Source: Robertkochia marina (GTDB taxonomy: Bacteria > Bacteroidota > Bacteroidia > Flavobacteriales > Flavobacteriaceae). From it: DNA of 64,000 nt. Of this stretch, positions 20,148 through 29,681 are shown one piece after another (positions within the stretch are counted from its first letter, which is position 1; each line of letters opens with the position of its first letter). The notes below the pieces were generated by a model that saw only the letters and a program-made list of their open reading frames with translations, had not been told where the DNA came from and made no database searches. Both the position numbers and the translations under genes were made by a program. The DNA lies in NCBI RefSeq assembly GCF_004799345.1, contig NZ_SSMC01000002.1, forward strand, positions 806,001-870,000. Reading direction: 5' to 3'.

Positions 20148-21422
20148 TTAGTAATTAAACAAAGGTCGGTGCCCCATCAGAGCGCTCACCTCGTCTTTAA
20201 TTGCCGACAGTTTGCCATCATTATCATGATTCATCAACGCCTCATTGATAAGCCCTGCAACAGTTTGCATATCCGCTTCCTTCAATCCACGGGTTGTAAT
20301 GGCCGCTGTTCCGATCCTGATTCCGCTGGTTACAAACGGACTCTTATCGTCAAAAGGAACCATATTCTTATTTACAGTGATCTCTGCTTTTCCGAGCGTT
20401 TCTTCAGCCACCTTCCCACTAAGATCTTTATTTCTCAGATCGATAAGCATCATATGATTGTCAGTACCTCCTGAAATAATATGATAGTCCATATCTACAA
20501 ATGCCTTCGCCATGGCTGCGGCATTCTTTTTAACCTGAACAATGTAATGAAGAAAATCGTCAGTAAGGGCCTCTCCGAACGCAATTGCTTTGGCTGCAAT
20601 AATATGCTCCAGAGGTCCTCCCTGATTACCCGGGAACACGGCACTATCAAAGAGTGATGACATTTTTCTCAAGTCCCCGTTCTTAAGGGTAAGTCCGAAT
20701 GGATTCTCAAAATCTTCGCCCATCATGATCAATCCTCCTCTCGGACCTCTTAATGTTTTATGAGTAGTAGTGGTTACCACATGGCAATGTGGTATTGGAT
20801 CATTAAGAACACCTTTGGCAATAAGTCCTGAAGGGTGAGAGATATCGGCCAACAATAATGCCCCTGCCTGATCGGCAATCTCACGAAACCGTGCAAAATC
20901 GATATCGCGGCTATAGGCTGAAGCCCCGGCAATGATCATCTGGGGTTTTTCACGTTCAGCGATCTCAGCAATCTTGTCATAATTCAATAATCCTGTTTCT
21001 TTCTCAACACCATAAAATACGGGGTTGTAAAGTTTTCCGGAGAAGTTTACCGGAGATCCATGTGTGAGGTGCCCCCCGTGAGACAGGTCAAAACCAAGTA
21101 TCTTATCTCCGGGTTTCAGGCATGCAGCAAAAACGGCAGTATTTGCCTGAGAACCACTGTGAGGCTGAACGTTTGCCCAGGTAGCTCCAAATAATTCTTT
21201 AGCCCTTTCAATGGCAATGGTTTCCACCTGGTCAACTACCTCGCATCCGCCATAGTAACGTTTTCCGGGATAACCCTCTGCGTATTTATTAGTAAGAACA
21301 GAACCGGCAGCTTCCATAACCTGATCACTTACGAAGTTCTCAGAAGCTATCAATTCCAGGCCATTTAACTGTCTATGTTTTTCTGCCTGGATCAGTTCAA
21401 ATATTTGTTCGTCTCTTTGCAT
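20148..21422 (-). CDS. glyA: serine hydroxymethyltransferase
   Basis: 424 residues, full length. It starts with [25 protein letters not shown], has the YGGCEVVD motif, and the PLP lysine K222 in [14 protein letters not shown]. It interconverts serine and glycine with tetrahydrofolate, supplying one-carbon units. It is transcribed alone with a terminator after it and a -7 element before it, and is divergent from fahA. Confidence 0.97.
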   Translation of the reverse strand: MQRDEQIFELIQAEKHRQLNGLELIASENFVSDQVMEAAGSVLTNKYAEGYPGKRYYGGCEVVDQVETIAIERAKELFGATWANVQPHSGSQANTAVFAACLKPGDKILGFDLSHGGHLTHGSPVNFSGKLYNPVFYGVEKETGLLNYDKIAEIAEREKPQMIIAGASAYSRDIDFARFREIADQAGALLLADISHPSGLIAKGVLNDPIPHCHVVTTTTHKTLRGPRGGLIMMGEDFENPFGLTLKNGDLRKMSSLFDSAVFPGNQGGPLEHIIAAKAIAFGEALTDDFLHYIVQVKKNAAAMAKAFVDMDYHIISGGTDNHMMLIDLRNKDLSGKVAEETLGKAEITVNKNMVPFDDKSPFVTSGIRIGTAAITTRGLKEADMQTVAGLINEALMNHDNDGKLSAIKDEVSALMGHRPLFNY

Positions 21423-21448
21423 GGTACACTTTTTCGTTAAAGAATGGT

Positions 21449-21456
21449 CAAAAATA
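21449..21456 (-). promoter_or_regulatory. -7 promoter element for glyA
   Basis: The minus strand reads TATTTTTG (TAnnTTTG), 26 nt from the glyA ATG. The -33 box is not recognisable. Confidence 0.4.
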
Positions 21457-21533
21457 GTAATTACATTCGGTTAATAAGGAGAATTTAATACCTTTAAAAT
21501 CTATTTTTTGAACATAAAATCAACAACGATACT

Positions 21534-22826
21534 ATGCCAATTTTAGCGAATGATCCTTCCAGAAGATCCTGGATCGATGTAAGCAAAGACTCAGATTTTC
21601 CAATTCAGAACATCCCTTTTGGAGTTTTCCTGACACGTGATGATGTCATAACCATCGGTACACGTATAGGCAATAAGGCCATCGATCTCGGAGCGTTACA
21701 TCAACTCGGATACTTTAAAGACATCCCTCTTACCGATGACATCTTCCTGCAGGATACGCTCAACGATTTTATATCGGATGGTAAAAAAACCTGGCGACTG
21801 GTCAGAAACCGCATAGCAGAAATATTCGACAAGGATAATCCGGATTTAAGAGACAACCAGGAACATCGCAAGATCGTTCTTTTTGATCTCAATGAAATTG
21901 AAATGCAGCTCCCTGTTCAGATAGGCGACTACACCGATTTCTACAGCAGTAAAGAACACGCCACCAATGTTGGTACCATGTTCCGTGATCCCAACAATGC
22001 ACTATTGCCCAACTGGCTGCATATTCCTGTAGGATATCACGGAAGGAGTTCGTCAATCATTCCAAGTGGAATTCCTGTTCACAGACCTATGGGGCAAACC
22101 CTTCCGGCCGGAAAAGAAACTCCTGAATTCGGCCCTTCAAAACTTGTCGATTTCGAACTTGAAATGGCGTTCATAACCACTGATGCAAATCATTTGGGGG
22201 AACCCATTCCGATCGAAGAAGCCGAAGATTATATTTTCGGAATGGTACTCCTTAACGACTGGAGTGCGCGCGACATACAAAAGTGGGAATATGTGCCCCT
22301 CGGGCCCTTCCTGGCTAAAAACTTTGCCTCTTCCATTTCTCCATGGATCGTTACCCTTGATGCCCTGGAGCCATACCGAACTGCAGGACCAAAGCAAGAG
22401 CCCGATCCCCTGCCATACCTTCAATATGAAGGCAATAAAAGTTTCGACATCAATCTGGAGGTCGACCTGACCCCTGATGGTGGTAAACCACAAACCATCA
22501 CCAAAAGTAATTTCAAATACATGTACTGGACCATGGCACAACAACTTGCTCACCATACGGTGAACGGTTGTAATGTAAACAGTGGTGACATGATGGGAAG
22601 CGGAACCATCTCAGGGCCTACCCCTGAAACCTATGGCTCCATGCTTGAACTTACCTGGAAAGGAGAAAAGCCTATCGCATTGAATGACGGTACCGAACGT
22701 AAGTTCATACAAGATGGTGATACCGTTACCCTAAGAGGCTATTGTGATAACGGGGTTACCCGTATCGGTTTCGGTAAAGTAAGCACCAAACTTCTCCCGA
22801 CCTTTAACAAGGAGAAAAAGAAGTAA
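21534..22826 (+). CDS. fahA: fumarylacetoacetase
   Basis: 430 residues. The N-terminal SH3-like domain (about 1-110, with DFPIQNIPFGVF) is followed by the FAH catalytic fold: FYSSKEHATNVGTMFR with the catalytic His, GYHGRSSSI, FELEMAFI with metal-binding Glu residues, and LNDWSARDIQKWEY. It hydrolyses fumarylacetoacetate to fumarate and acetoacetate, the last step of tyrosine/phenylalanine catabolism. Other pathway genes are not in the window. A terminator follows. Confidence 0.96.
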   Translation: MPILANDPSRRSWIDVSKDSDFPIQNIPFGVFLTRDDVITIGTRIGNKAIDLGALHQLGYFKDIPLTDDIFLQDTLNDFISDGKKTWRLVRNRIAEIFDKDNPDLRDNQEHRKIVLFDLNEIEMQLPVQIGDYTDFYSSKEHATNVGTMFRDPNNALLPNWLHIPVGYHGRSSSIIPSGIPVHRPMGQTLPAGKETPEFGPSKLVDFELEMAFITTDANHLGEPIPIEEAEDYIFGMVLLNDWSARDIQKWEYVPLGPFLAKNFASSISPWIVTLDALEPYRTAGPKQEPDPLPYLQYEGNKSFDINLEVDLTPDGGKPQTITKSNFKYMYWTMAQQLAHHTVNGCNVNSGDMMGSGTISGPTPETYGSMLELTWKGEKPIALNDGTERKFIQDGDTVTLRGYCDNGVTRIGFGKVSTKLLPTFNKEKKK

Positions 22827-22856
22827 TTACGTTTAAGAAATTACATATGAATTCAC

Positions 22857-22886
22857 ACCCCCTATTTAATACATAGGGGGTTTTTT
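22857..22886 (+). terminator. Rho-independent terminator of fahA
   Basis: Stem ACCCCCTAT / ATAGGGGGT with a 5-nt loop and six T. Confidence 0.85.
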
Positions 22887-22924
22887 ATTACTTTAGCCCC
22901 ATGAACATTTACCCACTGAAAGCT

Positions 22925-24121
22925 ATGAAGAAAGCATTACTCCTTTTTTCCATACTACTTATTGCCGGATGCAGCAGTGTGAAAAAAACACAGGTGGCTC
23001 TGAACTCCGGGAATTACGATGGGGCTATTACCATAGCTCTTGACAAATTGCGTGATAATAAAACCAAAAGAGGCAATCAACCTTATGTTGTAATGCTTGA
23101 GCAAGCCTTTAAAAAGGCTACAGACCGCGACCTTCAGCAGATAAAATATCTGCGTGCCGGTGGTAATCCCGCAGACCTGGAAGAGATCTATGAGACGTAC
23201 AGCAGGATAAATAACCGGCAAGACCGAATTCGACCCCTCCTGCCATTAAGACTGCAAGAGGAAGATCGTATGGCCAATTTTAATTTTAAAGATTACACCA
23301 ATGTGTTGATCGATGCGAAAAATGAGCTCTCTTCATATCTCTATGATAATGCCAAAGGACTGCTTGAAAACGCACGCAGCAAAATGGATTTCAGAAAGGC
23401 ATACGACGACCTGAGTTATTTAACAAATATCAACGCAGGATACAGAGATGCCGAGGTTCTGATGGACAAGGCGCATCAGTTGGGCACAGACTATGTAAAG
23501 GTATTTATGCACAATGAAAGTGATAAAGTAATACCTGCACGGCTTGAGGAAGAGCTGCTTAACTTTAACACCTATGGACTAAACGATCTTTGGACCATAT
23601 ACCACAACCAGCCATTAGAAGAGATCAACTATGATTATGAGATGGAACTGGCCATCAGGGATATCAATTTTACCCCCGATCAGGTGAGTGAGAAGGTAGT
23701 AATTCGAGAAAAGCAGGTTCAGGACGGATACGACTATGTTCTTGACGGGAACGGAAATGTCAAAAAGGACAGTCTGGGTAACGATATTAAAGTTGAAAAA
23801 TTCATTACGGTGAGAACCAGATTTCAACAGTTCACACAGTTTAAAGCCGTTAATGTAACGGGGGAGGTAGCTTTCAAAGATCTTGGTAATCAGCAGATCA
23901 TCAATTCATATCCGCTGGCCTCAGAATTCGTTTTCAGACATTTTTACGCCCAACATGACGGCGACAGAAGAGCCCTGGGAGCCACAGACCTGGAATTGTT
24001 ACAAGCCAAGGTAGTTCCATTCCCAACCAATGAAGAAATGGTATACAATGCAGGAGAAGACATCAAGAACAGATTAAAGAATATCATTAAGGGACAACAA
24101 TTCCACGACCGAACAAATTAG
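22925..24121 (+). CDS. lipoprotein with helical repeats, unknown function
   Basis: 398 residues from the ATG at 22925. An ATG at 22901 is in frame, but the lipoprotein signal MKKALLLFSILLIAGCSS begins cleanly at 22925. The region after Cys16 (VALNSGNYDGAITIALDKL onward) looks like TPR-type helical hairpins to about residue 190. A second, beta-rich part follows (DYEMELAIRDINF, FQQFTQFKAVNVTGEVAF). The protein should sit in the outer membrane facing the periplasm or outside. No characterised family recognised. Confidence 0.75.
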   Translation: MKKALLLFSILLIAGCSSVKKTQVALNSGNYDGAITIALDKLRDNKTKRGNQPYVVMLEQAFKKATDRDLQQIKYLRAGGNPADLEEIYETYSRINNRQDRIRPLLPLRLQEEDRMANFNFKDYTNVLIDAKNELSSYLYDNAKGLLENARSKMDFRKAYDDLSYLTNINAGYRDAEVLMDKAHQLGTDYVKVFMHNESDKVIPARLEEELLNFNTYGLNDLWTIYHNQPLEEINYDYEMELAIRDINFTPDQVSEKVVIREKQVQDGYDYVLDGNGNVKKDSLGNDIKVEKFITVRTRFQQFTQFKAVNVTGEVAFKDLGNQQIINSYPLASEFVFRHFYAQHDGDRRALGATDLELLQAKVVPFPTNEEMVYNAGEDIKNRLKNIIKGQQFHDRTN

Positions 24122-24212
24122 GCTGTCAACCCACTGCAGTCAACGTTTTAGAAAGGGTTCTCTGTAAATGTTTTCGTACATTTAGAGAAAACCCTTTAAT
24201 TTTCTTAGAACT

Positions 24213-24767
24213 ATGAAAATATTCGTTGCGCTCTTCAGTCTCTTTTTGATCACTTCCTGTGTGCAGATAAAACAAACCAAACCGCAAAGTACTCCTCTAT
24301 ACTCCTACGATGTAGAGCAGCGTATTGATTCCATGGGGATTACCCTTACCACTCCCCCGGCTCCTGTTGCAAATTATGTTAACGCTACACGGGCAGGAAA
24401 CCTGGTGTTTTTAGCAGGTAAAGGCCCGAGAAAGGCCGACGGCACCTATATAACAGGAAAAGTACCCTCAGAAGTATCTACCGAAGAGGCTTATATGGCG
24501 GCGCGTTTATCGGGCATACAACTTTTGAATGCCCTGAAGGCAGAGATAGGAGACCTGAACAAGGTCGAGCAGATCGTGGAGGTGTTGGGCATGGTAAACG
24601 CCGATCCAAATTATACAGATCACCCTCAGGTTGTTAATGGATGCTCAGACCTGCTTGTTGAGATCTTTGGCGACAGAGGTAAGCATGCCAGGGCAGCCGT
24701 TGGCATGGGATCGCTCCCATCCAATATTTCTACCGAGATAAGAATGACGGTTTTAGTTAGTGAATAA
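24213..24767 (+). CDS. RidA-family protein with lipoprotein signal
   Basis: 184 residues. A lipoprotein signal (LFLITSC, Cys16) precedes a RidA/YjgF fold (about 45-184: NYVNATRAGNLVFLAGKGPR, LKAEIGDLNKVEQIVEVLG, ARAAVGMGSLPSNISTEI). The conserved Arg in RAAVG and the Glu in STEI that shape the RidA active site are present. RidA proteins hydrolyse reactive enamine/imine intermediates in the cytosol, so an exported copy is unusual. It belongs to the longer RidA subfamily. It is monocistronic by spacing. Confidence 0.85.
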   Translation: MKIFVALFSLFLITSCVQIKQTKPQSTPLYSYDVEQRIDSMGITLTTPPAPVANYVNATRAGNLVFLAGKGPRKADGTYITGKVPSEVSTEEAYMAARLSGIQLLNALKAEIGDLNKVEQIVEVLGMVNADPNYTDHPQVVNGCSDLLVEIFGDRGKHARAAVGMGSLPSNISTEIRMTVLVSE

Positions 24768-24927
24768 CTTGATTCTTATAGATTTCTTTTGCTAAACAAA
24801 CTTATTACTTAAAGAAATACTAAGGGCTTATAACCTATCATTTAATCAGGTCTGCTTAAACAACTTGTTTAATTAATGCTTACATTTAATCATCAGTTTC
24901 GAATTGACTGGTTTTTAAGCAGTTAGA

Positions 24928-26253
24928 ATGTCTTTCAAAATAACGTACGCAGGCTTGGACAAACAGGTTGAAGTTCAGGATGATCTTGATTCTATTCTTG
25001 ATATCTCAACCCGGAATCAAATACCGCATTTACATGAATGCGGGGGGCATGGTCGATGCACTACTTGCAGGATACGGGTGTTGGATGGTATACAGAATTT
25101 ATCGGCAAAGACACCTACCGAAAGAGAGGCTTCCTTCATAAGAAAATGGGATCCTTCCATCAGACTGGCCTGCCAGACCTATCCAAAAGGACCTGTGGTT
25201 TTACAGCGGCTTATATGGTCTATGGCAGAGGTAACAGCCCTGCAGAAAGAACTCGCTCCTGAAGGAAGAGCAGAAGAACGTCCTATTGCAGTACTTTTTT
25301 GTGACCTTCGCAACTTCACTCCTATGTCGTCTCAAAACATGAATTTTGACCTGGCCTATATGCTCAACAGGTTCTATACGGCTATGGGAGAACCTATACT
25401 CATGAATAACGGCATCATCTATCAATATGTGGGAGATGAGATCATCGGAGTATTCGGGACTACAGGAGGTACCCGTGAAAAGAACTGCACAGATGCCATA
25501 CGCGCTGCCCTGGGTATGCAATACGCCCTTGAACACCTTAATAAGGTAGAACTGAAAGATCTCGACCTGGAGTTAAAATCTGGTATCGGTATTAATTTTG
25601 GCAAGGCCTATGTAGGCCATTTAGGACACCCCACCCACCGTCAGTTTTCGGTGATCGGAGACCCGGTTAATGTGGCCAGCCGTATTCAGGGAATGACCAA
25701 GACAACAAAAACAAAGATCCTGGTATCTCTTAATGTCATGAACAGTATCCGGGAAAACATCCTGGACACCGGACAGGAGTTTGAGCTGGAACTTGCGGGA
25801 AAAGAAGGTCTGGCCCAACTCACCGAGATCAAGGGCTTTAAAGAAATGGATTCTCAGTTGGAGCTTCAGTCTTCATTACATCTTATGCTCAATGACCAGG
25901 ACGCTTTTGCTCATATATTTTATGAAAAAGTGTTCGAAAAAAGCCCGGAAACCCGTTTACTTTTCAAAAGAAATATGCAGGATCAGGGGCGATTACTTAC
26001 CCATATGCTATCAGGTATTGTTTATACGCTCGCCCGACCTGATCATTTGATATCAGGTATTAAAGCACTGGGTAAGAATCATGTTCAATACGGTGTTACC
26101 GCAGCACATTACCCTATCGTAAGAGAAGCACTTTTAGAGACCATAGATACCGTTCTGGGAACTAACAAAACCCCCAACACCATGAATGCCTGGCAAACAA
26201 GCCTTGACTTTATCCTTGAAGAAATGCAACAGTGGAATAAGGTGAAAACCTGA
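24928..26253 (+). CDS. [2Fe-2S] ferredoxin / class III nucleotide cyclase / globin fusion
   Basis: 441 residues, soluble, three domains. (1) 1-95: [2Fe-2S] ferredoxin with C38-x5-C44-x2-C47 and C82 (HECGGHGRCTTC, LACQTYP), the adrenodoxin-type spacing. (2) About 115-305: class III cyclase with metal Asp126 (FCDLRNFT) and Asp170 (YVGDEI), transition-state Asn248 and Arg252 (VNVASR). The base-selecting positions are Gln166 and Ser241, not the Lys and Asp of typical adenylate cyclases, so the product nucleotide is uncertain. (3) About 310-436: globin with Tyr332 in helix B, Phe346 and proximal-type His385 (ALGKNHVQYGV). The order suggests a redox- and O2/NO-gated cyclase. Transcribed alone. Confidence 0.9.
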   Translation: MSFKITYAGLDKQVEVQDDLDSILDISTRNQIPHLHECGGHGRCTTCRIRVLDGIQNLSAKTPTEREASFIRKWDPSIRLACQTYPKGPVVLQRLIWSMAEVTALQKELAPEGRAEERPIAVLFCDLRNFTPMSSQNMNFDLAYMLNRFYTAMGEPILMNNGIIYQYVGDEIIGVFGTTGGTREKNCTDAIRAALGMQYALEHLNKVELKDLDLELKSGIGINFGKAYVGHLGHPTHRQFSVIGDPVNVASRIQGMTKTTKTKILVSLNVMNSIRENILDTGQEFELELAGKEGLAQLTEIKGFKEMDSQLELQSSLHLMLNDQDAFAHIFYEKVFEKSPETRLLFKRNMQDQGRLLTHMLSGIVYTLARPDHLISGIKALGKNHVQYGVTAAHYPIVREALLETIDTVLGTNKTPNTMNAWQTSLDFILEEMQQWNKVKT

Positions 26254-26294
26254 TTTACCCATTACAAAACAGCTGCCAGCTCAGATCGGGTTTA

Positions 26295-26804
26295 TCATTT
26301 CTGTTCGAACCTATCTTTTGAGACCTCCTCTACGGCATTTTTAAGATCACCCTCGGCCAATGCCCGCACATCAATATTCACAGGAGGTTGCGGAGCATCA
26401 TTTTCAGTACCGGGCGCCGGATTCCGGCCTTCATAGCAAATATCAACATGCCTTGAAGGGAATACTGCCGTTATTTGTGCGATCTCAGTGCCGATGTTTT
26501 TGAAACCGTGCAGCGCTAAACCCGGAATAAATATCACACTACCCTCCCTTGCCGTGTGCTCATTCTCTCCTATCCTGGCTTGTATCACTCCCTTATCCAC
26601 CATCATTACTTCCTCCATCGTATGCCTGTGCAAGGGAATTTGATCTCCCGGTGCTATTCTTTCCCGAAAAACTACCATCTGCTCTACCCTCTTCCCATTT
26701 TCGCCGGGATCAACATTAAAAGAGATATAGGAGTCAGGGCGGTAATCATCAGGATCTCCCAGGGATCCCAATGACACAAAATTAAAGTTATTTATAACTG
26801 ACAT
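26295..26804 (-). CDS. cupin domain-containing protein
   Basis: 169 residues. A single cupin with the metal-binding motifs PLHRHTMEEVMMVDKG (two His and a Glu) and, later, PGLALHGFKNIG (third His). The fold can act as a dioxygenase, an isomerase or a sensor. There is no signal peptide, and the C-terminal tail is charged. It is convergent with the ferredoxin-cyclase-globin gene, 41 nt between stops. Substrate unknown. Confidence 0.82.
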   Translation of the reverse strand: MSVINNFNFVSLGSLGDPDDYRPDSYISFNVDPGENGKRVEQMVVFRERIAPGDQIPLHRHTMEEVMMVDKGVIQARIGENEHTAREGSVIFIPGLALHGFKNIGTEIAQITAVFPSRHVDICYEGRNPAPGTENDAPQPPVNIDVRALAEGDLKNAVEEVSKDRFEQK

Positions 26805-26964
26805 CGGCTTGATAATTAAAGGTTTACTATTTAAAGTTACTACCTTTATTCACAATAGCTACTTCAAAGAACCTCCTTGCGACTGCTTTTACTGCAAATC
26901 ACCTCATAACGACCTCGTGAATGCCCCTTCAAATTTTTAAATTCGTGTAAACATTAGTAAAGTG

Positions 26965-27942
26965 ATGCCAAACAACAACTACTTCCAACTTAAAAAACGT
27001 ACAGCTTTATTTTTCACACTATTGCTAATCACTGCAATGTATATAACACCCGGGTTCGGTCAAACCCGATCTGAAACCTCATTTTTCGAGGTTTCTTACG
27101 GTACCCTTCATCATTACAAAGATTTTCCATCTCAGCATGTTCCTGAAAGAAATATAGATGTCTGGCTCCCCCCGGATTACGATCAGAATAAAGCCTACCC
27201 GGTCTTGTACATGCATGATGGGCAAATGCTTTTTGATGCCAAAAAATCCTGGAATGGACAGGAATGGGGTGTAGACGAGGTTATGGCACAACTAATCTCT
27301 AAAAATGAGATTGCCCCACTTATTGTAGTAGGGGTTTGGAACGGTGGTATCTACCGTCATTCTGAATATTTTCCTCAAAAACCCTTTGAATCATTACCAC
27401 CGCATGTTCAGGATTCATTGGTAAACCGGGTAAGGCGTAATGCAGAAACTGATCTGTTTAGCCGGCAAGTGTATTCAGACAACTACCTGAAATTTTTGGT
27501 TGAAGAACTCAAACCTTTTATAGACACTACCTATAACACCTTGAAAGATGCCCCTTCAACCTATATCGCAGGTTCAAGTATGGGAGGCCTGATCTCTATG
27601 TACGCCATTTGTGAATACCCAGAGGTATTTGGAGGTGCAGCCTGTTTGTCAACGCATTGGCCCGGGGTTTTTACTTTAGAGAATAACCCTATACCCGATG
27701 CATTCCTCCAATATCTTTCTGAAAATATCCCCCCTGCCCTGGATCATCGGTTTTATTTTGATCATGGCACTCAAACCCTGGACTCCCTGTACGGAGGTAT
27801 ACAGACAAAGGCAGACACCATCTTTATAGCCAAGGGCTATACGAGCCGCAATTACAAAAGCCTGAAATTTGAAGGAGCAAACCATAGTGAGGCGGCCTGG
27901 AACGCAAGGTTTCAAATCCCTGTAAAATTTCTCCTGGAATAG
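26965..27942 (+). CDS. secreted esterase (PF00756-type alpha/beta hydrolase)
   Basis: 325 residues from the ATG at 26965; the frame also has a GTG one codon earlier. A signal peptide ends PGFG, leaving Gln33 as first mature residue. The core matches the esterase D/enterochelin esterase group: NIDVWLPPDYDQNKAYPVLYM, then HDGQMLFD, the nucleophile Ser205 in GSSMGG and a C-terminal His in FEGANHSEAAW. It may hydrolyse carbohydrate or siderophore esters in the envelope. No glycan-utilisation locus is next to it. Confidence 0.85.
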   Translation: MPNNNYFQLKKRTALFFTLLLITAMYITPGFGQTRSETSFFEVSYGTLHHYKDFPSQHVPERNIDVWLPPDYDQNKAYPVLYMHDGQMLFDAKKSWNGQEWGVDEVMAQLISKNEIAPLIVVGVWNGGIYRHSEYFPQKPFESLPPHVQDSLVNRVRRNAETDLFSRQVYSDNYLKFLVEELKPFIDTTYNTLKDAPSTYIAGSSMGGLISMYAICEYPEVFGGAACLSTHWPGVFTLENNPIPDAFLQYLSENIPPALDHRFYFDHGTQTLDSLYGGIQTKADTIFIAKGYTSRNYKSLKFEGANHSEAAWNARFQIPVKFLLE

Positions 27943-28060
27943 GCTTTATTACTCATAGTGTTAATCGTTATCGATGCTTTTTATATTTTCATCAGACTGT
28001 TTCAGTGCAATGAAAAACCAAAAAAGTGGATAATATGTTAATAAAAAACTTACAGAATCT

Positions 28061-28105
28061 ATAGGTAATTTATAGATATTCATACATTTATAGATATGAA
28101 CCTAT
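28061..28105. promoter_or_regulatory. operator-like palindrome with direct repeats
   Basis: Two copies of ATTTATAGATAT (28068-28079 and 28086-28097, 18 nt apart) are enclosed by the inverted pair ATAGGT (28061-28066) and ACCTAT (28100-28105). It lies 40 nt before the small gene at 28145, inside a 202-nt gap. It could bind a regulator; none is identifiable. Confidence 0.35.
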
Positions 28106-28144
28106 CAACATTCGCTGCCCCCGGTTTGTTCTCAATCTTAGACT

Positions 28145-28417
28145 ATGCACTACACTGGTAACCAAAAAAAAGAGATCCTTTTAACGAAACCCGATCAAAT
28201 CGGAGATCACCGATCTGATGATTTTACATCATCTGAATCCAGGGAAGTCGGAGCAAAGAAAACCTGTACAAATTTCTTTTTGACCGATCAGGAGCTTAAA
28301 AACATCAAAGAACGAATTCGCAGGAAACATCATTCTGCCACCCGAAAACTCCTCCTCGTATATGGTCTGATCCTGGTTGCTTTCATTGTCATTGTAAGGG
28401 CCCTTGGGTGGATTTAA
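28145..28417 (+). CDS. small membrane protein of unknown function
   Basis: 90 residues. The N-terminal half is hydrophilic, followed by a basic helix (TDQELKNIKERIRRKHHS) and one C-terminal membrane helix (about 66-86, LLLVYGLILVAFIVIVRAL). The Lys/Arg-rich helix before the anchor suggests the N-terminus is cytoplasmic. Codon use is like the neighbours. No family recognised, and expression may be controlled by the repeats just upstream. Confidence 0.55.
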   Translation: MHYTGNQKKEILLTKPDQIGDHRSDDFTSSESREVGAKKTCTNFFLTDQELKNIKERIRRKHHSATRKLLLVYGLILVAFIVIVRALGWI

Positions 28418-28591
28418 GAGCAGTACAGTAAACCGTTAATCATTATCACATTACTCTATTACAACTGCAATAATGCAGAAGAGAATAGTTATGCAGTAGT
28501 TTAGAACGCGGAGCTTCAGTGCTCTAAATATGCTACCCGGAAATGTAACATTACACCTTTTTCAGTGACCAATGGTGTAAACCAAAACGTT

Positions 28592-29623
28592 ATGACCAAA
28601 GCCATTTCTCTTTTCAAGGAAAAACGCCTGCTGTTTTTATTCATACCTCTTATCATACTCCTGAGTAGTTGGCATTTAGCCAATAACCCTGAAATAATTT
28701 CCAGGCCCGGCTTGGCCCTTGGCATTACGATAGACCTGGTGGTACTTCTCCCCATCTGCTGGTTGTTGATCATTGCAAGAACCCGAATACCGAATTTTTC
28801 TGTACTACCCGTTACGATCTTCTCGATTGTACTTTCTTCCTTTATCATACCTGAATCCTACCAAGAAACTCTTGACCTTATAAGGTATTACGTACTACCC
28901 CTGTTCGAATTGGGTTTAGCCGGATATGTTATCTATAAGACCATCAAAACGATCTCTAGCATCAGAAAGCAGACCGGAGAGCATCGCGATGCCTACGAGG
29001 TGATCAGAAATACCTGTTCGGGCTTTACGAGTTCAGAACGCTTTGCTGCCATTTTTGCTACCGAACTGGCCATGTTCTGGTACGCCTTAGGAAACTGGAA
29101 AGCCGGTATTGTCTCAAATACACGTTTTTCAGGATATAAGGAAAGTGGCATTGTTTCTATCATGGCCGGTATCTTGCTTATTTTGATCGTAGAAACCGTA
29201 TGGCTGCACAAGTTCTTGTTGGGCATTCATACCACCTTGGCCTGGATCGTATTCGGATTAAGTGTTTATTCAGGAATTCAGCTTTTCGCACATCTGAAAG
29301 CCTTACGAAGCAGATTACATGAATTTGAACAGGATGCGCTGACCCTTCGATATGGAATTTTTTCGGAGGTTCGCATAGAGTATGATAAAATATCCCGCAT
29401 TGAGTTTACCACAGGTACCCCCGGAGATACATCTGCCAGGAAACTGGCCCTTTTAGGTGAACTGGAGCCGCACAATATCGCTTTACACCTCAAGGAGCCG
29501 GTTACCATCAACCGGTTCTATGGATTAACTTCAGAGGCTAGTGCCATTTTCTTTCATTGCGATGAAAAAGCAAGATTTAAGGATCTTCTTCTTTCAAAAT
29601 CACCCCAAATACTCAATGTATGA
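28592..29623 (+). CDS. multi-pass membrane protein of unknown function
   Basis: 343 residues from the ATG at 28592; an upstream GTG at 28565 in frame is less likely. About seven membrane helices: near 10-27, 38-55, 64-82, 90-110, 150-165, 187-205 and 211-232. They are followed by a cytoplasmic beta-rich tail (FEQDALTLRYGIFSEVRIEYDKI) reminiscent of bacterial PH-like (bPH) domains in membrane proteins. No transport motif is visible. The 174 nt before the ORF hold nothing recognisable. Confidence 0.65.
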   Translation: MTKAISLFKEKRLLFLFIPLIILLSSWHLANNPEIISRPGLALGITIDLVVLLPICWLLIIARTRIPNFSVLPVTIFSIVLSSFIIPESYQETLDLIRYYVLPLFELGLAGYVIYKTIKTISSIRKQTGEHRDAYEVIRNTCSGFTSSERFAAIFATELAMFWYALGNWKAGIVSNTRFSGYKESGIVSIMAGILLILIVETVWLHKFLLGIHTTLAWIVFGLSVYSGIQLFAHLKALRSRLHEFEQDALTLRYGIFSEVRIEYDKISRIEFTTGTPGDTSARKLALLGELEPHNIALHLKEPVTINRFYGLTSEASAIFFHCDEKARFKDLLLSKSPQILNV

Positions 29624-29681
29624 TGCGGAAATGATTCAGGTCTTTTGTATTTTAATGATTCTAACCTGAGCATTGAATACC

